Shown here piece after piece: positions 7,534 to 15,465 of a DNA stretch of 64,000 nt. The stretch comes from Exiguobacterium sp. SL-9 (GTDB lineage: Bacteria; Bacillota; Bacilli; Exiguobacteriales; Exiguobacteriaceae): contig NZ_SJUO01000003.1 of assembly GCF_004336985.1 (NCBI RefSeq), positions 366,309-430,308 of the forward strand, written 5' to 3'. Below the pieces are notes generated by a model. It worked only from the letters and a program-made list of their open reading frames with translations, was not told the origin of the DNA and ran no database searches. The number at the start of each line of letters is the position of its first letter. Position 1 is the first letter of the stretch. The translations under genes were made by a program, and so were the position numbers.

Positions 7534-8883
7534 ATGAAACAAGGACAACGCCTTGTCGTCGTCGGTGGCGGCAGCACGTACACAATCGGTATGATTATGA
7601 GCTTGATCGAAGAGAAGGCTCACTTCCCACTACGTTCAATCACGTTTTACGATACGGATGGTGAACGCCAGGAGCGTGTCGCCAAAGCGACTGAAATCAT
7701 CTTGCGTGAGCATTACCCGGAGCTCGAGCTGTTCGAGTACACCACGGACAAAGAGTACGCCTTCCGCGACAAAGATTTCTTCTTTGTCCAAATTCGGACA
7801 GGTGGTCTGGAGATGCGCGAGAAAGATGAACAGATTCCGCTCCGTCACGGCGTGGTTGGACAAGAGACGTGTGGACCGGGCGGGATGTCGTACGGGATGC
7901 GTTCGATTGGGGACATGATCGATCTCGTCGCAGACATCCGCCAAGGCTCACCGGAAGGCTGGATCTTGAACTATACGAATCCGGCCGCAATCGTCGCCGA
8001 GGCGTTGAAGCGTGCCTACCCGAATGACAAAAAGATTTTGAATATTTGTGACATGCCAGCGGCGATCATGGTCAGTTACGCGAAAATTCTTGGCAAAGAG
8101 ATTTGGGACCTCGTGCCGGAATACTTCGGACTCAACCACTTCGGCTGGTTTACAGGCATCTATGACAAAGAAGGCAACGAGTTGACGGAAGACATCAAGC
8201 GCGCCATCTTGGAGGATGGGTTCATCCCAGAAGATTCGGAGATCGCCAACGACCCATCTTGGATCAAGACGTTCAAGCAAGTCGAGAAAATGCTCACCGA
8301 CTTCCCGGAATACTTGCCGAACACGTATCTTCAGTACTATTTGTACCCGTCCGACATGGCAGAGAAGGAAGACGTGTCGAATACGCGGGCCCGTCAAGTC
8401 ATCAATGGTCGTCAGCAGCGCGTCTTCTCGATGTGTGATCAAATCATAGCTGACGACTCGCTCGAGAACGTTCATCTTGAAGTCGATATCCACGGCTGCT
8501 ACATGATCCGTGTTGCGGCGTCACTCGCCTACAATAATGGCGATATCTTCATCGTCATGGTGAAAAACGACGGCATCATCGCCAACTTGCCGGATGATGC
8601 GATGGTAGAAGTACCGGCGATGCTCACGAATCGTGGACCAAAGCCGTTCGCGGTCGGACACATTCCGCGCTTCTATAAAGGGATGATTGAAGGACAGCTC
8701 GCTTACGAACAACTCGTCGTCGACGCCTATTTCGAGAATAGCTACGAGAAGGCACTTCAGGCACTCACGCTCAATCGGACTGTCGTCGATGCGCCGGTCG
8801 CCCGTCAAATCCTTGACGATTTGATCAACGAGAACGAGAACTATTGGCCGACCCTCAAACAACGGGAAACGGTCGCACGCTAA
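7534..8883 (+). CDS. malA: 6-phospho-alpha-glucosidase (GH4, MalA/GlvA type)
   Basis: A 449-residue GH4 enzyme that uses NAD and a divalent metal to hydrolyse maltose-6'-phosphate and related alpha-glucoside phosphates in the cytoplasm. The nucleotide-binding start is VVVGGGSTYT (residues 8-17). The metal motif is CDMP in LNICDMPAA; CDMP is the signature of the alpha-specific GH4 enzymes, whereas beta-specific ones have CN(V/I)P. GLNHFGW, with the metal His, follows. AAAGGGGAA precedes the ATG. The EIICB permease downstream supplies the phosphorylated substrate. Length agrees with Bacillus subtilis MalA. Confidence 0.95.
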   Translation: MKQGQRLVVVGGGSTYTIGMIMSLIEEKAHFPLRSITFYDTDGERQERVAKATEIILREHYPELELFEYTTDKEYAFRDKDFFFVQIRTGGLEMREKDEQIPLRHGVVGQETCGPGGMSYGMRSIGDMIDLVADIRQGSPEGWILNYTNPAAIVAEALKRAYPNDKKILNICDMPAAIMVSYAKILGKEIWDLVPEYFGLNHFGWFTGIYDKEGNELTEDIKRAILEDGFIPEDSEIANDPSWIKTFKQVEKMLTDFPEYLPNTYLQYYLYPSDMAEKEDVSNTRARQVINGRQQRVFSMCDQIIADDSLENVHLEVDIHGCYMIRVAASLAYNNGDIFIVMVKNDGIIANLPDDAMVEVPAMLTNRGPKPFAVGHIPRFYKGMIEGQLAYEQLVVDAYFENSYEKALQALTLNRTVVDAPVARQILDDLINENENYWPTLKQRETVAR

Positions 8884-8887
8884 AGAC

Positions 8888-8909
8888 GAAGGGGATTCAT
8901 TCCCCTTTG
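8888..8909 (+). terminator. Weak stem-loop after malA
   Basis: AAGGGGA-TTCA-TTCCCCTT followed by TGTTCGTTTTG. It is short and lacks a clean U-run. It may attenuate read-through into the PTS gene or protect the malA mRNA 3' end. Confidence 0.45.
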
Positions 8910-8923
8910 TTCGTTTTGTGAAT

Positions 8924-8937
8924 TGATAACGCTTACA
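8924..8937 (+). promoter_or_regulatory. Putative cre site between malA and the EIICB gene
   Basis: TGATAACGCTTACA matches TGWAANCGNTNWCA at 13 of 14 positions. It lies 18 bases before the EIICB start, so CcpA bound here could act as a roadblock or control an internal promoter. Confidence 0.65.
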
Positions 8938-8954
8938 CATGAGGAGTGAATCAA

Positions 8955-10508
8955 ATGAGTCAATGGTTCGGAGTATTTCAAAAGTTCGGGAAAGCGCTCA
9001 TGGTGCCGGTGGCGCTCTTGCCGGCGGCGGGGATTTTGCTTGGTCTCGGCGCGGCGCTAACAGGTCCGCTCGCGGAAAGTTGGACATTTTTACAGAACGG
9101 GACGGTCGAAGCGATCAGTGCCGGGATGCTTCAAATCGGATTGAGCATTTTCGCCAACTTGCCGATCATCTTTGCAATCGGCGTCGCGGTCGGACTATCC
9201 GGTGGGTCAGGGATTGCGGCACTCGCAGCGCTCGTCGGATATGTCATCATGAACACGACAATTTCGATTGCGCTCGGAATCACTGCGGAGATGGCGGCTG
9301 AGAGCGGGGAATACGGCATGCTGCTCGGTATCCCGTCACTCGAGACGGGCGTGCTCGGCGGGATCGCGGTGGGACTACTCGCCGTCTGGGTGTATAAGAA
9401 GTTCCATACGTTCAACCCGCCAGAGATGCTCGGCTTTTTCGCCGGAGATCGTTCGGTCGGGATTGTCATGGTATTTTTCTCGATTTTACTCGGTTTCTTT
9501 ATGATGCTCATCTGGCCTCCGATTCAGACCGGTCTCACGGCGATGGCGAACGTCATCGCGAGTGACGCGACGAATCCGGCCTACGTCGGACTATATGGGA
9601 TGCTCGAGAGGCTGTTGATTCCGACCGGGTTGCATCACATCTGGTACGCACCGTTCTTATGGACGTCACTCGGCGGTACGGCGACGGTCGGCGGTTCGAT
9701 TGTGAGCGGGGACCAATACATTTTCCTCGCCCAAATCGCAGAAGGTGTCGACGTGACGGCCGGACGCTTCATGGCCGGCAAGTTCCCGATCGTCATGTTC
9801 GGTCTCCTTGGAGCGGCGTTCGCCATGTATCGTCAGGCCGATCCGGACAAGCGTCCCGTCGTGCGTGGTCTCTTACTCGCAGCGGCAGGGACGGCGTTCT
9901 TGACTGGAATCACCGAACCGATCGAGTTCACGTTCTTATTCATTGCACCACTTCTTTACGTCGTTCACAGTATGTTGACAGGGGTGTCGTTTGCGCTCAT
10001 GTACGCTCTTGACGCCCAGATCGGCTGGGCCGGTGGCTCGGGATTGATTGACTATGTTTTGGTGAATGTGTTGCCAGGGACGCCGCGCTGGTGGATGAAC
10101 CTCGTCGTCGGTGCCGGATTCTTCCTCGTCTATTACGGCATCTTCACGTTCGCGATTAAAAAGTGGAACTTGGCGACGCCGGGTCGAGGGGGACAAGAGA
10201 CGAAACTGTTTACCCGCAAAGACTACAATGAAAAGAAATCAGAAAAGACATCAATCCAAACGACGGCACTTGCCATTCAAGAGGCGCTCGGTGGCCGTGA
10301 CAACATCATCGACATCGATGCCTGTTTCACACGTCTCCGTGTCGAATTGAAAGACGTGTCACAAATCGATGAGGACGAGTTGAAGGCACTCGGGGCAGCC
10401 GGGGTCGTGAAAGTGAAAAACAACATTCAGGCCATCTTTGGGGGACGCTCGGATTTGTACAAGAATGAGTTGATTAAAATGCATAAAGAGATGGACCAAG
10501 CGAATTAA
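8955..10508 (+). CDS. malP: Alpha-glucoside (maltose) PTS permease, EIICB
   Basis: A 517-residue PTS permease. The N-terminal EIIC of the glucose superfamily has about ten membrane segments (KFGKALMVPVALLPAAGILL, GLHHIWYAPF, TGITEPIEFTFLFIAP). A linker leads to a C-terminal EIIB (about residues 430-517) with the phosphorylated Cys in IDACFTRLRVELKD. It takes up and phosphorylates maltose or a related alpha-glucoside, feeding the GH4 enzyme upstream. No EIIA is present, so a general glucose-type EIIA must serve it. The ATG at 8955 is preferred over a GTG at 8946 because GAGGAG lies 8 bases before it. Confidence 0.92.
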   Translation: MSQWFGVFQKFGKALMVPVALLPAAGILLGLGAALTGPLAESWTFLQNGTVEAISAGMLQIGLSIFANLPIIFAIGVAVGLSGGSGIAALAALVGYVIMNTTISIALGITAEMAAESGEYGMLLGIPSLETGVLGGIAVGLLAVWVYKKFHTFNPPEMLGFFAGDRSVGIVMVFFSILLGFFMMLIWPPIQTGLTAMANVIASDATNPAYVGLYGMLERLLIPTGLHHIWYAPFLWTSLGGTATVGGSIVSGDQYIFLAQIAEGVDVTAGRFMAGKFPIVMFGLLGAAFAMYRQADPDKRPVVRGLLLAAAGTAFLTGITEPIEFTFLFIAPLLYVVHSMLTGVSFALMYALDAQIGWAGGSGLIDYVLVNVLPGTPRWWMNLVVGAGFFLVYYGIFTFAIKKWNLATPGRGGQETKLFTRKDYNEKKSEKTSIQTTALAIQEALGGRDNIIDIDACFTRLRVELKDVSQIDEDELKALGAAGVVKVKNNIQAIFGGRSDLYKNELIKMHKEMDQAN

Positions 10509-10512
10509 AAAA

Positions 10513-10543
10513 GAGAGCTCAACCGTTATGGTTGGGCTCTTTG
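10513..10543 (+). terminator. Intrinsic terminator of the alpha-glucoside PTS operon
   Basis: AGAGCTCAACC-GTTAT-GGTTGGGCTCT followed by TTG; an 11-pair stem with one wobble, 6 bases after the stop. Confidence 0.82.
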
Positions 10544-10558
10544 TACGAGTTGAGAAAG

Positions 10559-10831
10559 TTAGTCCATAGTGGACGGAGTACGATAAAACTGGACACCTTT
10601 GAACAGTGTCGACAGGACAAGTCCAATCGCGAGCGGCAACGTGATGACGCCGATGCCTTGCTCGGTGACGATCATATTGCCTTCTTCATAGTAGCCTTTT
10701 AGATAGAACAGACCTGAACCGACCGTCTCGTTCAACTCTAGCGTCGAAACGTTGAGATACACCATGATGGCGAATAGCGAGATGACACTGATTGAGACGA
10801 ATAGCGTGGAGAATGATAGTTTATAATTCAT
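10559..10831 (-). CDS. Small membrane protein, unknown function
   Basis: A 90-residue protein not assigned to a family. It has two hydrophobic segments, at about residues 8-28 (STLFVSISVISLFAIMVYL) and 58-78 (GVITLPLAIGLVLSTLF), with a short acidic external or cytoplasmic loop between. AAAGGAG precedes the ATG with good spacing, which makes it a real gene. It is convergent with the PTS gene and lies between it and an AT-rich toxin-antitoxin module; nothing nearby suggests a role. Confidence 0.7.
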   Translation of the reverse strand: MNYKLSFSTLFVSISVISLFAIMVYLNVSTLELNETVGSGLFYLKGYYEEGNMIVTEQGIGVITLPLAIGLVLSTLFKGVQFYRTPSTMD

Positions 10832-10990
10832 AACAAGACTCCTTTCGTATGATAGCTCACATCGATTTTACCATTAAATTACATTCGTAATATGAGTCAA
10901 AGGGATTATCTTTTTATTCATTTTAAGAGTACATATTAGAAAACAGCTTATTTATTTGTTCATATTTGAGTAGTATTGGTAAGTTGTTTT

Positions 10991-11012
10991 ATTGTACAAA
11001 AAAAAGTACAAT
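10991..11012 (+). promoter_or_regulatory. Palindromic operator of the YefM-YoeB module
   Basis: ATTGTAC-N8-GTACAAT is a perfect inverted repeat 24 bases before the antitoxin start, and its left arm contains TGTACA. TGTACA-centred palindromes are the known binding sites of YefM antitoxins, so this is the likely autoregulatory operator. A weak promoter (TTGAGT, 17 bases, TTATTG) overlaps its left edge. Confidence 0.72.
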
Positions 11013-11036
11013 TAGAACATGAAAGGAGGGGTTATA

Positions 11037-11291
11037 ATGTCTACAATTACCTATAGTGATGCACGAAAAAACTTCAAAAAAGTATTAGATCAAGTTCACG
11101 AAAATAGTGAAGCGATTGTCATCTCACGAAAGAATAGTGAGAATGCCGTCATTATGTCAGAACAAGAATACGAAAGTTTAATGGAAACCATTTATTTGTT
11201 AAGAAGCCCGAAAAATGCGGAGCGGCTATTAGAATCCATTAAACAGATTGAAAATAATGATGCAACGGAAAGAGAATTAATGAATGAGTAA
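11037..11291 (+). CDS. yefM: YefM/Phd-family antitoxin
   Basis: An 84-residue antitoxin with the family opening MSTITYSDARKNFKKVLDQV, then EAIVISRKNSENAVIMSEQEYESLMET, the Phd/YefM DNA-binding fold, and an acidic disordered tail that would wrap the toxin. It neutralises the next gene product and with it represses the operon through the TGTACA palindrome upstream. The start at 11037 follows AAAGGAGGGG; six codons further upstream are in frame but lack a site. Its end overlaps the toxin start by 8 bases, the usual coupling. Confidence 0.93.
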   Translation: MSTITYSDARKNFKKVLDQVHENSEAIVISRKNSENAVIMSEQEYESLMETIYLLRSPKNAERLLESIKQIENNDATERELMNE

Positions 11292-11550
11292 ATCTTTATT
11301 ATTCACTGATAATGGGTGGGAAGATTATTTGTATTGGCAAAAAGAAGATAAAAAGAAATTGAAGCGAATCAATTTGTTAATCGAGGATGTTAGAAGAAAC
11401 GGAAATTTGAATGGAGTTGGTAAACCAGAAGCATTAAAAGGGAACCTACAAGGTTTCTATAGTCGTAGAATTGATTCAGAGCACAGACTCGTTTATCGAG
11501 TTACAAATCAATATGTAGAAATTTTACAATGTCGATACCACTACTCATAA
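11284..11550 (+). CDS. yoeB: YoeB-family ribosome-dependent mRNA interferase toxin
   Basis: An 88-residue RelE-superfamily toxin. GWEDYLYWQKEDKKKLKRIN, GVGKPEALKGNLQGFYSRRI, HRLVYRV and the C-terminal CRYHYS are typical of YoeB; the terminal His-Tyr is part of the catalytic surface that cuts mRNA at the ribosome. All expected parts are present, so the toxin looks functional. It is translated from within the 3' end of the antitoxin gene. The module is AT-rich compared with neighbours on both sides, which suggests acquisition. Confidence 0.95.
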   Translation: MSKSLLFTDNGWEDYLYWQKEDKKKLKRINLLIEDVRRNGNLNGVGKPEALKGNLQGFYSRRIDSEHRLVYRVTNQYVEILQCRYHYS

Positions 11551-11586
11551 ATGGACTCACACCTTTGTTGGTATGAGTCCATTTTC
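11549..11586. terminator. Bidirectional terminator between yoeB and the WYL regulator gene
   Basis: AAATGGACTCA and TGAGTCCATTTT form the stem around a 14-base loop directly at the yoeB stop. The A-run on the other strand serves the convergent gene at 11585. Confidence 0.85.
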
Positions 11587-12475
11587 ATTTATAAAAATCC
11601 CACAACTTGTGTGCCTGCGTTCGCATCATCTCCCGCAATTCAAGTGGCTCAACAACCTCGACTTCCGCCCCAGCTGCGAGCAATTGCCGAGACAAGAACG
11701 GAAGCTCGGCCTCCGGCACAATCCACTCATTCTTTTCAGCGATATCGGGTAATACGTCTTCAAGTAGACGTCGACCGAGCGTGGTGATCTCGAGACGAAC
11801 AGTCACACCGATTCGTTCGTCACTTGCCTCGAGAAGCGTCTCCAAATCGTCCGCTTCGAACGTCTCATCGAGCATGCGCATCGCTTCAATCCGATCGATG
11901 CGATATTGGCGCAGCCCGTAATCCGAGAGGCCATACACATACCATTTTAAATTGAGGAGTGCCATCCCGACCGGCGCAACGGTGAACGTGCGGCTGCCTT
12001 TCGTCGTCGCATATGTCATCTCGATGTTCTGTCGTTGCTCGACTGCTTGAAAGATTTCTTTCGTGAACGGGGCAGGCGGGACGGTCTTATTCCCGAGCCA
12101 AAGGATGTTCTTTTCAAGCCGAGCGATTTTTGTCTCAAGGTCGTGCGGCAATTCGTTCACGTACCAGTCGGACAGCGTATCGCGCATATCGCCGAACGGT
12201 ACGTCCGGTATCTGTTCCATCCATTTGAGGGTAAGATAGAGCGCGACCGCTTCTTGTTCGCGGAGCTGGAGCGGCGGTAACAAGCGGTTCGGCAACATCT
12301 CATAGCCACCGCCCGTGCCGGGTACACTCCAAATCGGATAGCCGAGTTCTTCAAGTGTCAGCATGTCGCGTTGAATCGTCCGGACCGAGGCACCCGTCTC
12401 ATGGGCGAGTTCGTCCGCGGTGAACCGTCGACCCCGATTCAATAGTCGAATCAACTGCAAATGTCGTTTTTTCAT
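11585..12475 (-). CDS. WYL-domain transcriptional regulator (DeoR-like helix-turn-helix)
   Basis: A protein of about 296 residues. The N-terminal winged helix (KKRHLQLIRLLNRGRRFTAD, then TGASVRTIQRDMLTLEELGYPI) matches YafY/YobV-type regulators. A WYL domain follows in the middle (ITYATTKG-like IEMTYATTKGSRTF, then LNLKWYVYGLSD, with the W-Y pair) and a C-terminal WCX extension. WYL proteins usually bind nucleic acid or nucleotide ligands. It is divergent from the DHFR-like reductase gene and may control it. ATG at 12475 is chosen (GGGA 9 bases upstream); ATG at 12484 and TTG at 12493 are alternatives. Confidence 0.87.
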   Translation of the reverse strand: MKKRHLQLIRLLNRGRRFTADELAHETGASVRTIQRDMLTLEELGYPIWSVPGTGGGYEMLPNRLLPPLQLREQEAVALYLTLKWMEQIPDVPFGDMRDTLSDWYVNELPHDLETKIARLEKNILWLGNKTVPPAPFTKEIFQAVEQRQNIEMTYATTKGSRTFTVAPVGMALLNLKWYVYGLSDYGLRQYRIDRIEAMRMLDETFEADDLETLLEASDERIGVTVRLEITTLGRRLLEDVLPDIAEKNEWIVPEAELPFLSRQLLAAGAEVEVVEPLELREMMRTQAHKLWDFYK

Positions 12476-12550
12476 TTCATCCATTCCCGTCAAGTTTTGT
12501 CGTTTTTATCGATTAAGCTGAATGTATCACGAATCAAGGAGGAGTTCATT

Positions 12551-13072
12551 ATGGCAAACGTCGTCTTATATATCGCGACGAGTTTGGATGGAAAGATTGC
12601 CCGTACGAACGACCAACTCGATTGGTTGTTCGCGATTGAAGGGGAAGGGGACAACGGTTACGCTGACTTCTTTAAGACGGTCGGTGCGGTCATCATGGGA
12701 CGGAAGACGTACGAGGAAGTGCTCGTGCTTGAGCCGGACGGTTACCCGTACGACAAGATTCCGAACTATATTTTGACGCGGAGCCCGGACCGGGAGGCCG
12801 AGCACGTCACGTTCACCGATGAACCGATTGAACAGCTCATCGAACGGTTGAAGCAAGACGTCGACGGAGACATTTGGATCGTCGGAGGTGGTGAGGTCAT
12901 CAAGGCGGCGATGGCGCATAACTTGATTGACCGCTATGAGATCGCCATCGCCCCGGTCGTATTAGGGGAAGGCATCCCGCTGTTCCCGGAAGGAACGAAA
13001 GAGACGAAGTTGAAATTGACGAGTCAACGGGCGTCCGGGCAATTCGTCATGGTGACGTACGAAAGGATATAA
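12551..13072 (+). CDS. Dihydrofolate reductase-like (RibD C-terminal domain) protein
   Basis: A 173-residue protein of the DHFR/RibD-C fold: MANVVLYIATSLDGKIART, VGAVIMGRKTYEEV, then DIWIVGGGEVIKAAMAHNLID and a C-terminal FPEG...VTYERI. Members such as Bacillus YyaP and YwjB are NADPH-dependent reductases of uncertain substrate, separate from the true folate enzyme. The strong AAGGAGG 8 bases before 12551 fixes the start. The divergent WYL regulator across about 75 bases suggests a two-gene regulatory unit. No terminator is obvious after it. Confidence 0.88.
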   Translation: MANVVLYIATSLDGKIARTNDQLDWLFAIEGEGDNGYADFFKTVGAVIMGRKTYEEVLVLEPDGYPYDKIPNYILTRSPDREAEHVTFTDEPIEQLIERLKQDVDGDIWIVGGGEVIKAAMAHNLIDRYEIAIAPVVLGEGIPLFPEGTKETKLKLTSQRASGQFVMVTYERI

Positions 13073-13130
13073 AAAATGATCCATTACCGTAACGTTCGAT
13101 TAACTCCACGTTCTGGTGATAGACCAAAAG

Positions 13131-13388
13131 TTATAAAAATTCAAATACAAAAAGAGATACAAAGTAGAGGATGGGAAGAAAGGTGATGACTAAGCCGATG
13201 ACTCTAGTTGATTTTTTCAACTGGATGACTAAACCTATAAACCATACCCCGAATAACAGTAACCAATAGTAGCTGGACGCAGGTTGAGGCCCTTCTGCCA
13301 TGCCACTTATTCCAAGAGCCAAAATAGTGAGAGCGGTAACAACCAATCCCGTTATAATGTTCATTATAATTAAAAACACTTTATTCAA
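13131..13388 (-). CDS. Small membrane protein, unknown function
   Basis: An 85-residue protein with three hydrophobic segments at about residues 3-27, 41-56 and 62-85. No family is recognised. The frame runs upstream to 13478, overlapping the preceding gene, but TTG at 13388 with GAAGGGGG 7-8 bases before it is the better start. It follows another small membrane protein on the same strand, so both are probably cotranscribed. A pair of short membrane proteins like this could be an immunity or transport pair, but nothing shows which. Confidence 0.55.
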   Translation of the reverse strand: MNKVFLIIMNIITGLVVTALTILALGISGMAEGPQPASSYYWLLLFGVWFIGLVIQLKKSTRVIGLVITFLPILYFVSLFVFEFL

Positions 13389-13443
13389 TTTCTTTCCCCC
13401 TTCAATTTGATCTATGTCTTGTAAGATACTTTGGTTGCATCCC

Positions 13444-13725
13444 TCAAACGACTTCCTTTTCTTTTTTGAAAATGCCAACTAACAACAGCGTGAGTCCGAT
13501 TAAGAAAATAATGGGGAAGATAAGCCACATGATTAATCCGGCCCAACCATTTTCGACACTGATGGCATAGGAGAGTCCGACTGAAAATGCTAAGGCGGGT
13601 GAAATGGGAAGCATCATAGCGATGCCCCATATTTTAAGTTTTGTTTTTATCGATTCGCCCGTACTAAACCAATAAGCCACAAACGCACCTATACCTGCAA
13701 TGATATATCCGATTGCAATGGCCAT
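13444..13725 (-). CDS. Small membrane protein, unknown function
   Basis: A 93-residue hydrophobic protein with three or four membrane segments (MAIAIGYIIAGIGAFVAYWF at the N-terminus, IWGIAMMLPISPALAFSVGL in the middle, and a C-terminal LIMWLIFPIIFLIGLTLLLV) and a lysine/glutamate tail. AGAGGAGGG before the ATG at 13725 supports translation. Family unknown. It is first of a two-gene minus-strand unit with the protein at 13131-13388. Confidence 0.6.
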   Translation of the reverse strand: MAIAIGYIIAGIGAFVAYWFSTGESIKTKLKIWGIAMMLPISPALAFSVGLSYAISVENGWAGLIMWLIFPIIFLIGLTLLLVGIFKKEKEVV

Positions 13726-13915
13726 CTGATTACGCCCTCCTCTCTTTAATAACAATGAAAATAAGCGCTTCTCAGGTAAACGTTGACGTTGACAACTTCA
13801 AACCACTATATATTTTCCATATATGTAATAAAATATCCTTTAACAATCTAGTTATTCATTTGCATGATTGTACGCTGACGATGAATAGACTCTAGCACCT
13901 CCAACTGAATCCATC

Positions 13916-13949
13916 AAAAAACCGAGCCCTTAAAGGACTCGGCTTTTTT
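13916..13949 (-). terminator. Intrinsic terminator of the gluconate operon
   Basis: On the minus strand AGCCGAGTCC-TTTA-AGGGCTCGGT is followed by TTTTT, directly after the gluconokinase stop. The opposite strand also ends in T's, so it may work both ways. Confidence 0.9.
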
Positions 13950-15448
13950 CATACATGCTTCCGCTGGAACGCGGAAATCGCTTCATACTCTTCCGCGAGA
14001 TGACGGGAGAGCCGGATATAGATCGGGAGCAACTCCCGGTAAATCGTCGTCGCCTCGTGATTCGGAGCATGCTCGTGCGTCACTTGCGGCACGGCCGTGA
14101 AGTCGTCGATGTCGCCGAACGCATACTCGCCGAGCATGACCGCCCCTAAACACGAGCTCTCATGGCTCTCCGGCACGACGACCGGCGTATCGAAAATATC
14201 GGCCATCATTTGGCGCCACAGGCTCGACTGGGCGAAACCGCCTGTCGCGTGAATCCGGTTCGGCGCGCCCGTCAACTCGTCGAGCGCCAGCATGACCGTA
14301 TACAAGTTGAAGATGACGCCTTCTAACACCGATCGGATGAAGTGCTCGCGCTTATGATGAATGCTCAAGCCGAAGAACGAACCACGTGCGTTTGAGTCCC
14401 AGAGCGGGGCCCGTTCCCCCATCAAGTACGGATGGAACAACAGACCGTCCGATCCCGGCTTGACCGTCTCGGCGATACGCGTTAATACGTCATAGGCGTC
14501 CATTCCGAGCCGTTTCGCCGTCTCGACCTCGCTCGCTGCGAACTCGTCGCGGAGCCAGCGCAAGATGATGCCGCCGTTATTGACCGGTCCGCCGATGACC
14601 CAATGCTTGTCGGTCAAGGCGTAACAGAAGATACGGCCTTTCGGGTCTTCGACCGGCTCCCGGACGACCGTGCGGATGGCACCGCTCGTCCCGATCGTGA
14701 CGGCGACGACACCTTGCTCGAACGCCCCGACCCCGAGGTTCGATAACACCCCGTCGCTCGCCCCGATGACGAGCGGGAAGTCCCAGCCGAGCGTCTCGGT
14801 GACGTCCGGTTTGAGCGAGAGAATCTCCGTCGTCGGTACGAGCTCGGACAATTGCTCCGGCGTGACCCCGGCAACTTCAAGCGCCTCCGCATCCCAGTCG
14901 CAGTTCTTCAAATTGAACAGCCCTGTCGCCGAGGCGATCGAGTGGTCGATGACGAAACGTCCGGTCAGGCGATAGAAGACGTACTCCTTGATTGAAACGA
15001 ATTTCACGGCCCGAGTAAACACGTCCGGATGCTCGGCTTTTAGCCAACGCAGCTTCGACAGCGGCGCCATCGGATGGACCGGTGTGCCGGTGCGCATATG
15101 GAGCGCGCTCGCATCGAACTCGCGTTTGATCTCTTGCGTATACGGATTCGCCCGGCTATCGGCCCACGTGATGCTGTGGGTGAGCGGACGACCTGACGCA
15201 TCGAGCGCGATCAAGCTATGCATCGCCGAACTGAATGAAGCGAACCGAATCGGCCCGTCGACTTTCGCGCGGACGGCCGAGATCGCCTCGAGCACGGCCC
15301 CGTAGATGACGACCGGGTCTTGCTCGGCCGTCTCCGTGTCCGGGGTGAGGAGCGGATACAACACGTTATGTACCGCGAGTTGTTGCTGGTTATGGAACAG
15401 GACGGCTTTCGTGCTCGTCGTCCCGATATCGACGCCAATCGTGTACAC
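13949..15448 (-). CDS. gntK: Gluconokinase (FGGY family)
   Basis: A 499-residue sugar kinase that phosphorylates gluconate to 6-phosphogluconate with ATP. The N-terminal phosphate loop is IGVDIGTTSTKAVLF. The FGGY parts WADSRAN, GASDGVLSNLGVGA, TIGTSGAIR and the C-terminal ATGGFAQSSLWRQMMADIF (FGGY signature 2) are intact. It is third in the order gnd-gntP-gntK, matching Bacillus GntK in type and length. GTG at 15448 has GGAAG at 8 bases; an ATG two codons upstream lies too close to that site, so the start is uncertain by two codons. Confidence 0.94.
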   Translation of the reverse strand: MYTIGVDIGTTSTKAVLFHNQQQLAVHNVLYPLLTPDTETAEQDPVVIYGAVLEAISAVRAKVDGPIRFASFSSAMHSLIALDASGRPLTHSITWADSRANPYTQEIKREFDASALHMRTGTPVHPMAPLSKLRWLKAEHPDVFTRAVKFVSIKEYVFYRLTGRFVIDHSIASATGLFNLKNCDWDAEALEVAGVTPEQLSELVPTTEILSLKPDVTETLGWDFPLVIGASDGVLSNLGVGAFEQGVVAVTIGTSGAIRTVVREPVEDPKGRIFCYALTDKHWVIGGPVNNGGIILRWLRDEFAASEVETAKRLGMDAYDVLTRIAETVKPGSDGLLFHPYLMGERAPLWDSNARGSFFGLSIHHKREHFIRSVLEGVIFNLYTVMLALDELTGAPNRIHATGGFAQSSLWRQMMADIFDTPVVVPESHESSCLGAVMLGEYAFGDIDDFTAVPQVTHEHAPNHEATTIYRELLPIYIRLSRHLAEEYEAISAFQRKHV

Positions 15449-15465
15449 ACACATCACTTCCTTAC

